DNA from: Pseudocitrobacter corydidari
GTDB lineage: Bacteria > Pseudomonadota > Gammaproteobacteria > Enterobacterales > Enterobacteriaceae
Reading direction: 5' to 3'
Length of the DNA stretch: 64,000 bases
Assembly: GCF_021172065.1 (NCBI RefSeq)
Contig: NZ_CP087880.1
Span: 2,208,583-2,272,582, forward strand
Shown here: one piece after another, positions 1 to 8,960 of the stretch
Layout of the letters: every line of letters starts with the position of its first letter
Position numbering within the stretch: position 1 is the stretch's first letter
Made by a program: the position numbers and the translations under genes
Notes under the pieces: model-generated
The model's database searches: none
Told to the model about the DNA's origin: nothing
What the model saw: only the letters and a program-made list of their open reading frames with translations

Positions 1-483
1 CTGGTTTCACCGCTGGCGACCTGGCAGATATTCATCGGCAAAGCGGTTCCGGCGCTGATTGTCGCCACCTTCCAGGCCACTATCGTGCTGGGTATCGGCA
101 TCTGGGCGTATCAGATTCCCTTCGCCGGTTCGCTGGCGTTGTTCTACTTCACTATGATTATCTATGGATTATCGCTGGTAGGCTTTGGGCTGCTGATTTC
201 CTCTCTGTGCGAAACCCAGCAGCAGGCGTTTATCGGCGTGTTCGTCTTTATGATGCCGGCGATTCTGCTGTCGGGTTACGTATCGCCCGTGGAGAACATG
301 CCGGTTTGGTTGCAGAATCTGACGTGGATTAACCCGATTCGTCACTTTACGGATATCACCAAGCAAATTTATCTGAAGGACGCGAGCTTAACGATTGTGT
401 GGGGAAGTTTGTGGCCGCTACTGGTGATAGCGGCCACGACAGGCTCAGTGGCGTACGCGATGTTTCGCCGGAAGATCGCCTGA
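1..483 (+). CDS. ybhR: YbhR, ABC-2 type export permease (3' part only)
   Basis: The open frame runs in from the left edge without a start, so only the last 160 residues are present. They carry hydrophobic segments and the usual end of an ABC-2 (DrrB-like) permease, including [14 protein letters not shown] followed by NPIRHF. In E. coli YbhR is one of two membrane subunits of the YbhFSR efflux ABC transporter in the inner membrane. The following ybhQ on the other strand, as in E. coli, supports the name. The last 39 bases overlap the 3' end of ybhQ, tail to tail. Confidence 0.9.
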   Translation: MVSPLATWQIFIGKAVPALIVATFQATIVLGIGIWAYQIPFAGSLALFYFTMIIYGLSLVGFGLLISSLCETQQQAFIGVFVFMMPAILLSGYVSPVENMPVWLQNLTWINPIRHFTDITKQIYLKDASLTIVWGSLWPLLVIAATTGSVAYAMFRRKIA

Positions 484-861
484 GTTACGTTTTTTCTCTT
501 TGACTAACAAAGAGACCAACGCTGGCCCGGCGAGGATCGCCAGCCCCGCAAGGGCCAGCAGGAAGTTATTGTGTAACACTCGCGACAGCAGCCATAAGGC
601 GATAATTGCCGCGCCAAAATACCAGGTGGTGGTGAGTTCTTCGAGTACATCGCCCACATCACGCCAGCGCTGTTCACGGTGGCGCTGTAATGCCAGCATC
701 AGAATCACCGTTACGCTGTAGAGCACACACAGGCCCAGGCCGACGCGGACTAATGCACCGCCCATCCAGCCCATAACCAGCACCGCCACAACCAGCAAAT
801 GCAACATAATCTGCCAGCAACTTAACCCTGTTGCGACACGAACGCGTTGTTGCCACTTCAT
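445..861 (-). CDS. ybhQ: YbhQ, inner membrane protein of unknown function
   Basis: This 138-residue protein has about four membrane segments and a basic C-terminus. Its size and position between ybhR and ybhP match E. coli YbhQ (about 136 residues). The ATG at 861 is preceded by an AGGAG motif. Its 3' end overlaps ybhR. The function is unknown, and nothing in the sequence suggests catalysis. Confidence 0.85.
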   Translation of the reverse strand: MKWQQRVRVATGLSCWQIMLHLLVVAVLVMGWMGGALVRVGLGLCVLYSVTVILMLALQRHREQRWRDVGDVLEELTTTWYFGAAIIALWLLSRVLHNNFLLALAGLAILAGPALVSLLVKEKKRNSGDLPAKHRVRH

Positions 862-992
862 GGCTTCTTCTCCTGAAGGATTTTATTTGCCTATTCAGAG
901 TACGCCACTTTACGGAAAATTCCGTATCACCGCATCTTTTTGTGACGCCGACTACACTATTTAGTCAGGATAAAAAAAATAACGGGAGCCAA

Positions 993-1754
993 ATGTCCGC
1001 AAACAGCACGCCTTTTTCGGTAAAAATACTGACAATTAACACCCATAAGGGCTTTACGGCATTTAACCGACGTTTTATTTTGCCGGAGCTTCGCGACGCC
1101 GTTCGCACCGTCGGCGCGGACATTGTTTGCCTGCAGGAAGTGCTGGGGGCGCATGAAGTGCATCCGTTGCACGTCGAAAACTGGCCAGATACCAGCCACT
1201 ACGAATTTCTCGCTGACACCATGTGGAGCGATTACGCCTATGGGCGAAATGCGGTCTATCCGGAAGGGCATCATGGCAACGCGGTGCTCTCACGCTATCC
1301 TATCGAACATTTTGAAAATCACGATGTTTCCATCGGCGACAGCGAGAAGCGCGGGCTGCTCTATTGCCGAATCGCGCCCCCGCAGCTTGCTACGCCGATT
1401 CATGTGATTTGCGTGCATCTTGGCCTCGGTGAAAAACAGCGTCAGGCGCAAATTGTGATGCTGGCCGATTTTGTCAATGCGCTGCCGCAGGGCGAACCGG
1501 TGCTGGTGGCCGGTGATTTCAACGACTGGCGGCAGAAAGCTAACCATCCATTAAAAACACAGGCCGGGCTGGAAGAGATTTTTACCCGCGCCAGAGGCCG
1601 CCCGGCGCGCACTTTTCCGGTCAGTTTGCCGCTATTGCGACTGGATCGCATCTATGTGAAAAATGCTAATGCCAGTAAACCGACCAAACTTGCTTTACGT
1701 GGCTGGCGACACCTTTCAGACCATGCGCCCCTTAGCGCGGAGATCCATCTATGA
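993..1754 (+). CDS. ybhP: YbhP, endonuclease/exonuclease/phosphatase-fold protein
   Basis: This 253-residue protein has the complete EEP-fold motif series: [13 protein letters not shown] (metal-binding Glu), [26 protein letters not shown] (catalytic Asp/Asn) and a final [10 protein letters not shown]. The frame opens further upstream, but the ATG at 993 has a GGGAG site and gives the exact length of E. coli YbhP. It overlaps clsB by four bases. The family includes nucleases and phosphodiesterases. Linkage to a cardiolipin synthase suggests a phospholipid-related job, which is inference. Confidence 0.9.
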   Translation: MSANSTPFSVKILTINTHKGFTAFNRRFILPELRDAVRTVGADIVCLQEVLGAHEVHPLHVENWPDTSHYEFLADTMWSDYAYGRNAVYPEGHHGNAVLSRYPIEHFENHDVSIGDSEKRGLLYCRIAPPQLATPIHVICVHLGLGEKQRQAQIVMLADFVNALPQGEPVLVAGDFNDWRQKANHPLKTQAGLEEIFTRARGRPARTFPVSLPLLRLDRIYVKNANASKPTKLALRGWRHLSDHAPLSAEIHL

Positions 1755-2992
1755 AATGCGCCTGGCGAGAAGGCAACCAGATTACCCTGCTGGAGAATGG
1801 CGATCAGTACTACCCTGCGGTCTTTAAAGCCATCGATCAGGCACAGAGTAAAGTGATCCTTGAAACCTTTATCTGGTTTGAGGACGACGTGGGTAAACAG
1901 CTGCATGCGGTTCTGCTGCACGCCGCAAAACGTGGCGTGCAAATAGAGGCGCTGCTCGATGGCTACGGCTCACCCGATTTAAGCGATGAATTTGTTAACG
2001 AACTGACCGAGGCGGGCGTCATTTTCCGCTATTACGATCCCGGCCCGCGTGTTTTTGGTATGCGCACCAACCTCTTTCGTCGTATGCACCGCAAAATTGT
2101 GGTGGTGGATGCGCGCATCGCTTTTATTGGCGGCATTAACTACTCCGCGGAACATATGTCGAATTATGGCCCGGAAGCTAAACAAGATTACGCGGTACGT
2201 GTGGAAGGCCCGGTAGTCGATGACATCGTTCAGTTTGAACTGGAAAACCTGCCCGAAAATGCCCCGGTACGCCGCTGGTGGCGCAGGCATCATCGCGCAG
2301 AAAAGAACCGCATGCCCGGTGAAGCGCAGGCACTGCTGGTGTGGCGCGACAATGGCGAGCACCGTACCGATATCGAACGTCACTATCTGCGCATGCTGGC
2401 GACCGCCAAACGCGAAGTGATCATTGCCAATGCCTACTTCTTCCCTGGCTATCGCCTGCTGCACGCCATGCGTCGGGCGGCGCGACGCGGCGTGCGCGTC
2501 AAGCTGGTGGTTCAGGGCAACCCGGATATGGCGATTGTTAAAGTGGGCGCGGTGCTGCTTTATCGTTATCTGGTCAACAGTGGCGTGCACATCTACGAAT
2601 ACCAGCGCCGCCCGTTGCACGGCAAAGTGGCGTTGATGGACGATCACTGGGCGACGGTCGGCTCCAGCAATCTCGATCCGTTAAGTTTGTCGCTGAATCT
2701 TGAAGCCAATCTGATGATTCATGATCGTCAGTTTAATCAGACGCTGCGCGATAATCTGAATACCTTAATTACCCGTGATTCACAGCGCGTGGACGAAAGC
2801 ATGGTGCCCAAACGCAGCTGGATAAACCTCGGCATTGGCGTGGTGGTGTTCCACTTCTTGCGCCATTTCCCGGCGATGGCCGGTTGGCTACCGGCGCACA
2901 CACCTAAACTGGCGGAAGTCCCTCCTCCCGCACAGCCCACGATGGAAACGCAGGACCGCGTCGAGCCGGAAAACTCGGGAGCCCGTCAATGA
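1751..2992 (+). CDS. clsB: Cardiolipin synthase B
   Basis: This 413-residue protein, the same length as E. coli ClsB (YbhO), carries two phospholipase-D HKD motifs. The first is HRKIVVVD (His113, Lys115, Asp120) and the second is HGKVALMD (from His290) followed by GSSNLDP. ClsB condenses phosphatidylglycerol molecules into cardiolipin at the inner membrane and can act on phosphatidylethanolamine. The ATG overlaps the ybhP stop by four bases and the 3' end overlaps ybhN by four, so translation of the three genes is probably coupled. Confidence 0.95.
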   Translation: MKCAWREGNQITLLENGDQYYPAVFKAIDQAQSKVILETFIWFEDDVGKQLHAVLLHAAKRGVQIEALLDGYGSPDLSDEFVNELTEAGVIFRYYDPGPRVFGMRTNLFRRMHRKIVVVDARIAFIGGINYSAEHMSNYGPEAKQDYAVRVEGPVVDDIVQFELENLPENAPVRRWWRRHHRAEKNRMPGEAQALLVWRDNGEHRTDIERHYLRMLATAKREVIIANAYFFPGYRLLHAMRRAARRGVRVKLVVQGNPDMAIVKVGAVLLYRYLVNSGVHIYEYQRRPLHGKVALMDDHWATVGSSNLDPLSLSLNLEANLMIHDRQFNQTLRDNLNTLITRDSQRVDESMVPKRSWINLGIGVVVFHFLRHFPAMAGWLPAHTPKLAEVPPPAQPTMETQDRVEPENSGARQ

Positions 2993-3954
2993 AATGGATG
3001 AGTAAAAAACAGTGGAAGTGGACTAAACGCGCGCTCACCTGGCTGTTTCTGGTTGCCGTCGCGGTGCTGCTGGTGCTCTATGCGCGCAAAATTGACTGGC
3101 ACGAAGTGTGGAACGTCATCCGCGACTACAATCGTCTGGCGCTGCTGGGCGCGGTAGGCCTGGTGATATTCAACTATCTGCTGTATGGCTGCTACGACCT
3201 GCTGGCGCGCGTCTGGTGCGGGCATAAGCTGGCAAAACGCCAGGTGATGTTAGTGTCGTTTATCTGCTATGCCTTTAACCTGACGCTCAGCACTTGGGTT
3301 GGTGGCATTGGCATGCGTTATCGCCTCTACTCGCGGCTTGGCCTGAAGCCCGGCACCATTACCCGCATCTTTTCCCTGAGTATCTCGACCAATTGGCTGG
3401 GTTATTTATTACTGGCGGGCGTGATGTTTACCGGTGGCGCAATTGACCTGCCGCCGCACTGGTATATCAACGACACCACCCTGCGACTACTTGGCGCGGC
3501 GCTATTGGCGACGGTGCTAATTTATCTGGGATTTTGCGCATTTGCCAAAAAGCGCCACTATTCTGTTAAAGGACAAACGCTGGTGCTACCCACCTGGAAG
3601 TTCGCCCTCGCCCAAATGGCGATCTCCAGCCTGAACTGGATGGCGATGGGCGCAACCATCTGGCTGCTGATGGGCCAGGCCGTTGATTATTTCTTCGTGC
3701 TCGGCGTGCTGCTGGTAAGCAGCGTGGTGGCGGTGATTGTGCATATTCCGGCGGGAATCGGCGTGCTGGAAGCGGTATTTGTCGCACTGCTGGCCAGTGA
3801 AGAAGTCTCTTCCGGGACGATAATTGCGGCGCTGCTGGTGTGGCGAGTGCTGTATTACTTTATCCCGCTGCTGCTGGCGCTGGTGTGTTATCTGGGGCTG
3901 GAGAGCCAGGCGAAAAGGATTCGGGAGAAGAATGAGGAGAAGGCTGGAGGGTGA
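2989..3954 (+). CDS. ybhN: YbhN, UPF0104 / LPG-synthase-type membrane protein
   Basis: This 321-residue polytopic membrane protein starts with a short basic N-terminus ([14 protein letters not shown]) followed by about eight hydrophobic segments. It belongs to the UPF0104 family, related to the membrane domain of lysylphosphatidylglycerol synthases. It is the last gene of the ybhP-clsB-ybhN operon, overlapping clsB by four bases. The C-terminus is highly charged. The exact function is unknown; the context points to membrane lipid handling. Confidence 0.9.
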   Translation: MKWMSKKQWKWTKRALTWLFLVAVAVLLVLYARKIDWHEVWNVIRDYNRLALLGAVGLVIFNYLLYGCYDLLARVWCGHKLAKRQVMLVSFICYAFNLTLSTWVGGIGMRYRLYSRLGLKPGTITRIFSLSISTNWLGYLLLAGVMFTGGAIDLPPHWYINDTTLRLLGAALLATVLIYLGFCAFAKKRHYSVKGQTLVLPTWKFALAQMAISSLNWMAMGATIWLLMGQAVDYFFVLGVLLVSSVVAVIVHIPAGIGVLEAVFVALLASEEVSSGTIIAALLVWRVLYYFIPLLLALVCYLGLESQAKRIREKNEEKAGG

Positions 3955-4034
3955 GAGACCTTCAGCCGGTAGAAGGATGCGAAAATACATATTATTATTG
4001 CTGATGGGCACTCCGCTTTTTTAGCCATTCATAC

Positions 4035-4520
4035 CTATGGGAAGTATTTCTTAATAATAGTTAACAGTCGATCTTCCTCGGATTTATCGATCAATCGACA
4101 GATCCGCTCCATAAAATCAACGAATGCGTTGCTCAAATCTTCCGGTTGCTTAAACCTACGTTGCGAGTAAATAAAATCCCAAACGGCGCATGCCCGTAAG
4201 AGATGGACATCATCTACTCTATGCCATCCATTATCTGCACAGATCCAGGCATCCAGATCATTCGCTATTTTATCGAATAAAAAGAGATCTCTTTTATTTT
4301 TTTGAAGTTCTCGCCATGCTGAATCAAAAGCTTCTTTAACAAATGAAGGTTCGAGCGTTTCCACAATAAAAAAGAGTAATATCTCCAGCATGCAATTGCG
4401 ACACTGCGTGATTTTACTAGCAGCAGGATATCTTTCTATGGAATGCGCAATTTTATTCACTTTCGCTTCAATAAATGTAAAACCATTGTACTCAATATAA
4501 TCATCTTTATTTATTCGCAT
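4035..4520 (-). CDS. Unrecognised small soluble protein (distal gene of unknown cluster)
   Basis: This 161-residue protein is not recognised. It is mostly predicted helix, with no signal peptide and no clear membrane span, a cysteine pair (QCRNC) near residue 40, and a charged C-terminus ending KKYFP. The ATG at 4520 is chosen because AAGGA lies six bases upstream; the ATG at 4526 directly abuts that motif. It is the last gene of a five-gene minus-strand cluster that is visibly AT-rich compared with its flanks. An orphan immunity-type protein is possible, but that is only a guess from size and composition. Confidence 0.6.
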   Translation of the reverse strand: MRINKDDYIEYNGFTFIEAKVNKIAHSIERYPAASKITQCRNCMLEILLFFIVETLEPSFVKEAFDSAWRELQKNKRDLFLFDKIANDLDAWICADNGWHRVDDVHLLRACAVWDFIYSQRRFKQPEDLSNAFVDFMERICRLIDKSEEDRLLTIIKKYFP

Positions 4521-4568
4521 TGCCATTCCTTTTATAATCCATCAGGTTTATCCTGGAGAATTTTCTTT

Positions 4569-5024
4569 TTATCCACACGATATCAGCAAGCCACTCTCTA
4601 ACGTCAGAAGTTGATAAGGTGGCAATGGATCGCTGGATATATTATTCAACACGCCATTAATCCATTTCAAGAGCTTTTCATCATCTGATGGCGACATTGA
4701 AGCAAAAGCCATTAAATAATTAAAATCATTTTGTATGGATAACGTATCTATTATAAACTTAGAAAATAACTCTTCAGCTGAAAGTACGATTGCACATTGA
4801 TATCCATCCGGATGTGTAAGACAGCGATAGTCTGCTGCAATGAGCGCATTCCAGCGTTCGCTGCCTATCCTTCCTGGCAAAAGGACATAGCACCATTGTT
4901 CTACGGGTAGTGGAATCCCGGGATGCCTTTCCTTTAGATTCGTCTGGATTAGTGATAATATTACCTTAACCTCTTTAATTTGGTGTTCGAAAGAGGCCCC
5001 TTCCTTAAATATTTCCATATTCAT
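4569..5024 (-). CDS. Unrecognised small soluble protein
   Basis: This 151-residue protein has no recognised family. It lacks a signal peptide or membrane segment, has a Pro-rich middle (GIPLPVEQW), and ends with a hydrophobic tail (LLISCG). The ATG at 5024 has no strong Shine-Dalgarno site; a second ATG at 5018 is equally possible. It lies 48 bases upstream of the next gene in the same direction and probably shares its transcript. Codon use is AT-rich, unlike ybhN and ybhL. Confidence 0.5.
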   Translation of the reverse strand: MNMEIFKEGASFEHQIKEVKVILSLIQTNLKERHPGIPLPVEQWCYVLLPGRIGSERWNALIAADYRCLTHPDGYQCAIVLSAEELFSKFIIDTLSIQNDFNYLMAFASMSPSDDEKLLKWINGVLNNISSDPLPPYQLLTLESGLLISCG

Positions 5025-5101
5025 TATCTGTACTATGAATTATAAACAGCGGCAGCTTATCGATTGTTGTCATCGCAGGTCATTTAACAATGGTAAAATT
5101 T

Positions 5102-5818
5102 TCACCATCCCCACATCCCTATACCCGAACTTATCAACGCCTCAAGCAAGAAAATCACAACCTGACAGAAAAGGCTCAGCACACTTAAATACGTGATGAC
5201 ACTTCCCAACACCATACAGCGAGACATTGTAGAAAATTCGCCCGCGAACAAATTGCGCGAAAGTCCACTTAACACATCGAGTTTGTAACTTACCGCCATG
5301 GGCCAGACCAGCACGGCCAGAAAACTCATGATCCATACAGATAAATAGCTGTCCAGCACACTGTTGATCACGATGGCGATAAACACCCCACTGACCGCCA
5401 TCAGCAATATCAGCCATCGGGAATCCGGATTCCATCCCAAAAGCAGGCCCAGGAATGCGTTAATCGTAAACATGGCGCCGACAATACCAAATACGGTGGT
5501 TATCGACTGAAAAGAAAAGAACATCGATAGCGCAGTGCCTACCATAATAATCAACGCCAGGCCAATCGTACTTGCAAGAAATGTACTGAATTTATCCTTT
5601 TTGAAATCTAGCCAGACGGAAATCAGAACGATAAGTACAAGATTGAACATAAACATCCCTGGCCGACTGTCAAGATTCGACACACCTGAGATAATCGCCA
5701 GCCACGCGACAGCAGGCGTCAACCCCATCATAACCGCAGTCAAAAACCAGATGCGAATCATCATACTTGATGGCGCAGCGCAAACCTGATTAAGTCGTAT
5801 GGAAGAGAAAGTATTCAC
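5102..5818 (-). CDS. Unrecognised polytopic membrane protein (possibly Yip1-like)
   Basis: This 238-residue, very hydrophobic protein has about five to six membrane spans. The GTG at 5818 is preferred because GGAG lies six bases before it; a TTG at 5824 is too close to that motif. The N-terminal pattern (short soluble head with a Cys-Ala-Ala-Pro, then spans) and the closing hydrophobic segment vaguely resemble Yip1-family proteins such as YohC, but the match is weak. It sits in the middle of the five-gene cluster. Confidence 0.55.
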   Translation of the reverse strand: MNTFSSIRLNQVCAAPSSMMIRIWFLTAVMMGLTPAVAWLAIISGVSNLDSRPGMFMFNLVLIVLISVWLDFKKDKFSTFLASTIGLALIIMVGTALSMFFSFQSITTVFGIVGAMFTINAFLGLLLGWNPDSRWLILLMAVSGVFIAIVINSVLDSYLSVWIMSFLAVLVWPMAVSYKLDVLSGLSRNLFAGEFSTMSRCMVLGSVITYLSVLSLFCQVVIFLLEALISSGIGMWGW

Positions 5819-5857
5819 ACCCAATTCTCCATAAAGATGATTTTCTTGTGAACGTAA

Positions 5858-6265
5858 TCAGCGACAAAAGTGGCGATAGCGCGTTTGGCGGGCGTTATTT
5901 TTCAGTACAAAACTGTAATCATCCATTTCTGGGATCTCCCATTCATTCAACATTTCATTGTTTTCAACCTGGTTGGCAATCCGCTGCCGATAACAGGGTA
6001 TGTCAAAGAACATATGCCAGCGCCCTTTGTAGATTTCGAGATAAACATCTGCTCGTCCAAATTCAACATGCGAGTCCGCATTTTGATTGTCGTAATAAAT
6101 GCTCACTGCATATTCACCAAACCACTGAAACCACGTCCGCTGAATAAGTTTAGTGTGCGCAAATATTCCAAAGCAGACGATCAACACACAGAGGAAAAAA
6201 ATAAGCATCTGAACAGGTAACCCTTTACTTGCTCGGCTGTTCTTTCCAGTAATGCCAGATAACAT
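5858..6265 (-). CDS. Unrecognised small protein with one N-terminal membrane anchor
   Basis: This 135-residue protein has one strong hydrophobic segment near residues 19-40 (MLIFFLCVLIVCFGIFAH) followed by a soluble, probably periplasmic domain rich in aromatic residues. The ATG at 6265 is chosen for its good ribosome site (GGGAGAG, spacing about six). This places the start inside the upstream gene, overlapping it by 41 bases, which suggests translational coupling. No family is recognised. It has the same architecture as its upstream neighbour (anchor plus about 100 residues). Confidence 0.55.
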   Translation of the reverse strand: MLSGITGKNSRASKGLPVQMLIFFLCVLIVCFGIFAHTKLIQRTWFQWFGEYAVSIYYDNQNADSHVEFGRADVYLEIYKGRWHMFFDIPCYRQRIANQVENNEMLNEWEIPEMDDYSFVLKNNARQTRYRHFCR

Positions 6266-6656
6266 GGCTCTCTCCCTGCCCAATTTTCATATCGCCATTC
6301 TCAGTGCAGGCCAGGTGCCCCCACAACCTACGCGCGGTTGCGCGATCGGGTGCTGTCGCCAGAACTGGCGTGTCATCAGGGCGATATCTGCCCATTAATA
6401 CTTTGGCATACAACACTCTTCCCACGATCTCGGCCTGCCCCGAGGATGAATCTCGAAGGAAAAGATAAAAGCCATAATGAGGGAAACTATATTGTTGGCC
6501 AATTTTTAGCGGCGGTTTTTTACACCATTTAACCGCGAGCAATTCTTTGGCTATCTCTATATTTGAATATTCACCCGCTATAAATATGCATGTATATATC
6601 ACTGTAAAAAATACAAATAAATTAGCTAATAAACACAGACATCCCTTTTTTTTCAT
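6225..6656 (-). CDS. Unrecognised small anchored or exported protein (first gene of cluster)
   Basis: This 143-residue protein has a basic start (MKKKG) and one hydrophobic N-terminal segment, either a signal anchor or signal peptide, then a soluble domain with a few cysteines and a tryptophan-rich end (HVIWHYWKEQPSK). The family is not recognised. The ATG at 6656 has only a weak ribosome site. It is the first of five codirectional genes and overlaps the next. Paired small anchored proteins of this kind can be immunity proteins, but no toxin gene is visible here. Confidence 0.5.
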   Translation of the reverse strand: MKKKGCLCLLANLFVFFTVIYTCIFIAGEYSNIEIAKELLAVKWCKKPPLKIGQQYSFPHYGFYLFLRDSSSGQAEIVGRVLYAKVLMGRYRPDDTPVLATAPDRATARRLWGHLACTENGDMKIGQGESHVIWHYWKEQPSK

Positions 6657-6750
6657 TATTTCATCTATGACATATCACAAAATAGCAGTTTGCATAGATA
6701 CAAATAACCATGTTTCGTCAATCGTGCGTTTTATCAGTGAACAGAATCCG

Positions 6751-6785
6751 AAAAAAATCCCGGAACCAGTCCGGGATTTTTGAAT
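6751..6785. terminator. Bidirectional Rho-independent terminator
   Basis: ATCCCGG and CCGGGAT pair around a short AACCAGT-type loop, flanked by A-tracts on the left and T-tracts on the right, so either strand can terminate. It lies just past the ybhL stop codon and separates ybhL from the unknown cluster. Confidence 0.8.
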
Positions 6786-6794
6786 GATTAGCCA

Positions 6795-7499
6795 TTAACG
6801 GCGGTTGCCGAATATCCGCAGCAGCATCAGGAACAGGTTGATGAAATCGAGATACAGCGTTAACGCGCCGAGGATGGCGGTTTTGCGCAGGCTGGATGTA
6901 TCACGCACATCGATTTGTTCGCCGATATTTTTTAATTTCTGCGTGTCGTAGGCGGTCAGGCCAACGAACACCACGACGCCGATATAGGTCACCGCCCACA
7001 TCAGTGCGGTGCTTTTCAGCCAGAAGTTAACCAGCGATGCCAGAATGATACCAATCAGCGCCATAAACAGCATATTCCCCAGGCCGCTAAGGTCGCGTTT
7101 GGTGGTGTAGCCGTACAGGCTCATGATGCCGAACATCCCACCGCTCACCACAAAGGTACTAGCGATGGAGGAGTAGGTGTAGACAATGAAAATACTGGAA
7201 AGCGTCAACCCGGTAAGCGCCGAATAGAGCATAAACAGCGTGGTGGCGACACCTGCGCTCAGGCGTTGCACCATCCCTGAAAGCACAAAGACCAGCGCCA
7301 GTTGAGCAATAATCAGGCCAAAGAAAGTGATTTTGCTGGAGAAGACAAACATCATCACCGCTGGGGTATTCGCCGCATACCATGCGATAAACGCCGTCAG
7401 CAGCAATCCGCAGGTCATCCAGCCATACACTTGTGCCATATACGTTTGCAGTCCGGAACGGGACTGTACGATTGAATCAGAACGAGGGAATCGGTCCAT
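6795..7499 (-). CDS. ybhL: YbhL, Bax inhibitor-1 family membrane protein
   Basis: This 234-residue protein with seven membrane segments has the same length as E. coli YbhL. It shows BI-1/UPF0005 features: a soluble N-terminus (MDRFPRSDSIVQSRSGLQTY), GWMTCGLLLTA in the first span, and AYDTQKLKNIGEQ before the last spans. The frame is open further upstream, but the ATG at 7499 follows an AGGAGA ribosome site and gives the family length. BI-1 proteins act as membrane ion or calcium leak channels in some organisms; the bacterial role is unclear. Confidence 0.9.
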   Translation of the reverse strand: MDRFPRSDSIVQSRSGLQTYMAQVYGWMTCGLLLTAFIAWYAANTPAVMMFVFSSKITFFGLIIAQLALVFVLSGMVQRLSAGVATTLFMLYSALTGLTLSSIFIVYTYSSIASTFVVSGGMFGIMSLYGYTTKRDLSGLGNMLFMALIGIILASLVNFWLKSTALMWAVTYIGVVVFVGLTAYDTQKLKNIGEQIDVRDTSSLRKTAILGALTLYLDFINLFLMLLRIFGNRR

Positions 7500-7588
7500 G
7501 AGAATCTCCTGATGATATAAGGAATACCTCAAGGATATCGCAAATATTGCGGGTGTGCATCGACAGGGAGTAAACGGAGGCGTTAAGG

Positions 7589-7775
7589 CATCGTGCGGGT
7601 GAAACCGCCGGGTCTGGTTTTGTAGGCCTGATAAGCGCAGCGCCATCAGGCATTGTGCAGACGGAACCGCCGGGCCTGGTGTTGTAGGTCTGATAAGCGA
7701 AGCGCCATCAGGCATTGTGCAGACGAAACCGTCGGATTTGGTATTGTAGGCCTGATAAGCGCAGCGCCATCAGGC
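7589..7775. repeat. Tandem array of three REP elements (62-bp period)
   Basis: Three copies of the REP palindrome core GCCTGATAAGCGCAGCGCC with closing ATCAGGC start at 7626, 7688 and 7750, exactly 62 bases apart. The intervening sequence (CATTGTGCAGACG..CCGCCGGGCCTGGT) is repeated too, and a partial unit precedes the first. The middle copy differs at two positions. The third copy includes the moaE stop codon. REP arrays usually protect mRNA 3' ends or bind gyrase or IHF; here they lie downstream of the moa operon. Confidence 0.9.
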
Positions 7776-8231
7776 GCTATGCCAGCGCCCTGCCGCTTGC
7801 TTATCGCTGTCGCGGGCTTCTACCCAACGGTCGCCTTCTGGTGTGGCTTCACGTTTCCAGAACGGCGCACGCGTTTTCAGATAGTCCATGATGAACTCGG
7901 TGGCTTCAAAACCGCTGCTGCGGTGCGCGCTGGTGACGCCTACAAAGACAATTTCGTCTCCCGGCCACAGTTCGCCTATGCGGTGAATGACCGTGACGCG
8001 GCCCAGCGGCCAGCGGCCTCGCGCTTCTTCGACGATTTCCGCCAGCGCTTTTTCGGTCATGCCCGGATAGTGCTCCAGGGTCAGCGCTTTTACGCTGTCG
8101 CCAAGGTTGTGGTTTCGAACTTTGCCGGTAAACGTGACCACCGCACCATCTTCATCGCGCTCGGCAAGCCAGACATATTCGTCACCCACGTTAAACGTCT
8201 CGTGACCGACGCGAATGCGCGTTTCGCTCAT
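7770..8231 (-). CDS. moaE: Molybdopterin synthase large subunit MoaE
   Basis: The 153-residue protein matches MoaE closely, including FTGKVRNHNLGDSV, ALTLEHYPGMTEKAL and the catalytic lysine region KTRAPFWKREA. With thiocarboxylated MoaD it inserts two sulfurs into cyclic pyranopterin monophosphate to make molybdopterin. GGGAGG precedes TTG, ATG and ATG in frame; the ATG at 8231 has the best spacing and matches the family start. The stop codon lies inside a REP element. It is the last gene of moaABCDE. Confidence 0.96.
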   Translation of the reverse strand: MSETRIRVGHETFNVGDEYVWLAERDEDGAVVTFTGKVRNHNLGDSVKALTLEHYPGMTEKALAEIVEEARGRWPLGRVTVIHRIGELWPGDEIVFVGVTSAHRSSGFEATEFIMDYLKTRAPFWKREATPEGDRWVEARDSDKQAAGRWHSA

Positions 8232-8233
8232 CA

Positions 8234-8479
8234 TCAACCTCCCGTTACCGGTGGGAAAAACGCCACTTCATCGCCATCGGCAACCGGCGTATCAAAACTG
8301 ACCAGCGTCTGGTTGACCGCCGCCAGCAGTTTGCCCTCTTCCAGCGCCAGCGCCCAGCGCCCTTCCTGGGCCGCCAGATGCTGACGAATAGCCTCTACCG
8401 TGGCGAACTCTGCCGGAAGTTGTAACGCGTCCGTGCCCACCAGTTCGCGAACCTGCGCAAAAAACAGAACTTTAATCAT
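8234..8479 (-). CDS. moaD: Molybdopterin synthase sulfur carrier MoaD
   Basis: This 81-residue ubiquitin-like protein ends in the Gly-Gly tail that is adenylated by MoeB and thiocarboxylated (FFPPVTGG). The start [12 protein letters not shown] and the length equal E. coli MoaD. It overlaps moaC by eight bases and is followed within three bases by moaE, its partner subunit. Confidence 0.96.
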   Translation of the reverse strand: MIKVLFFAQVRELVGTDALQLPAEFATVEAIRQHLAAQEGRWALALEEGKLLAAVNQTLVSFDTPVADGDEVAFFPPVTGG

Positions 8480-8957
8480 CGCTATCCACCCTGAAATCGC
8501 CCGATTTGCCGCCGCTTTTCGCCAGCAGGCGCACCGGGCCAATGACCATATCTTTTTGCACCGCTTTGCACATATCGTAAATCGTCAGCGCCGCCACCGA
8601 CGCCGCCGTTAACGCTTCCATCTCTACGCCGGTTTTCCCGGTCAGACGACACAGCGTTTCGATACGCACGCGGCTATGCTCAGGCTCGGCCTGCAGATTC
8701 ACTTCCACTTTGCTGAGCATCAGCGGATGACAGAGCGGGATCAGGTCCCAGGTGCGCTTGGCGGCCTGAATTCCTGCGATACGGGCGGTAGCGAACACGT
8801 CGCCTTTGTGGTGGCTACCGTCGATAATCATCGATAAGGTTTCCGGCAGCATGGTGACGAACGCTTCCGCGCGAGCTTCGCGTACGGTTTCAGCCTTGGC
8901 GGAGACATCCACCATATGGGCTTCGCCCGCCGCGTTGATATGGGTCAGTTGCGACAT
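8472..8957 (-). CDS. moaC: Cyclic pyranopterin monophosphate synthase MoaC
   Basis: This 161-residue protein has exactly the E. coli length. It contains the MoaC motifs [22 protein letters not shown] and [15 protein letters not shown]. It converts the 3',8-cyclo-GTP made by MoaA into cyclic pyranopterin monophosphate in the cytoplasm. It lies three bases after moaB and overlaps moaD by eight bases. Confidence 0.96.
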   Translation of the reverse strand: MSQLTHINAAGEAHMVDVSAKAETVREARAEAFVTMLPETLSMIIDGSHHKGDVFATARIAGIQAAKRTWDLIPLCHPLMLSKVEVNLQAEPEHSRVRIETLCRLTGKTGVEMEALTAASVAALTIYDMCKAVQKDMVIGPVRLLAKSGGKSGDFRVDSDD

Positions 8958-8960
8958 CGT

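Noticed and set aside
831..992. N-terminal extension of YbhP by 54 codons
   Set aside because: The start at 993 has a ribosome site and gives the conserved length; the extra part overlaps the ybhQ promoter and is not conserved.
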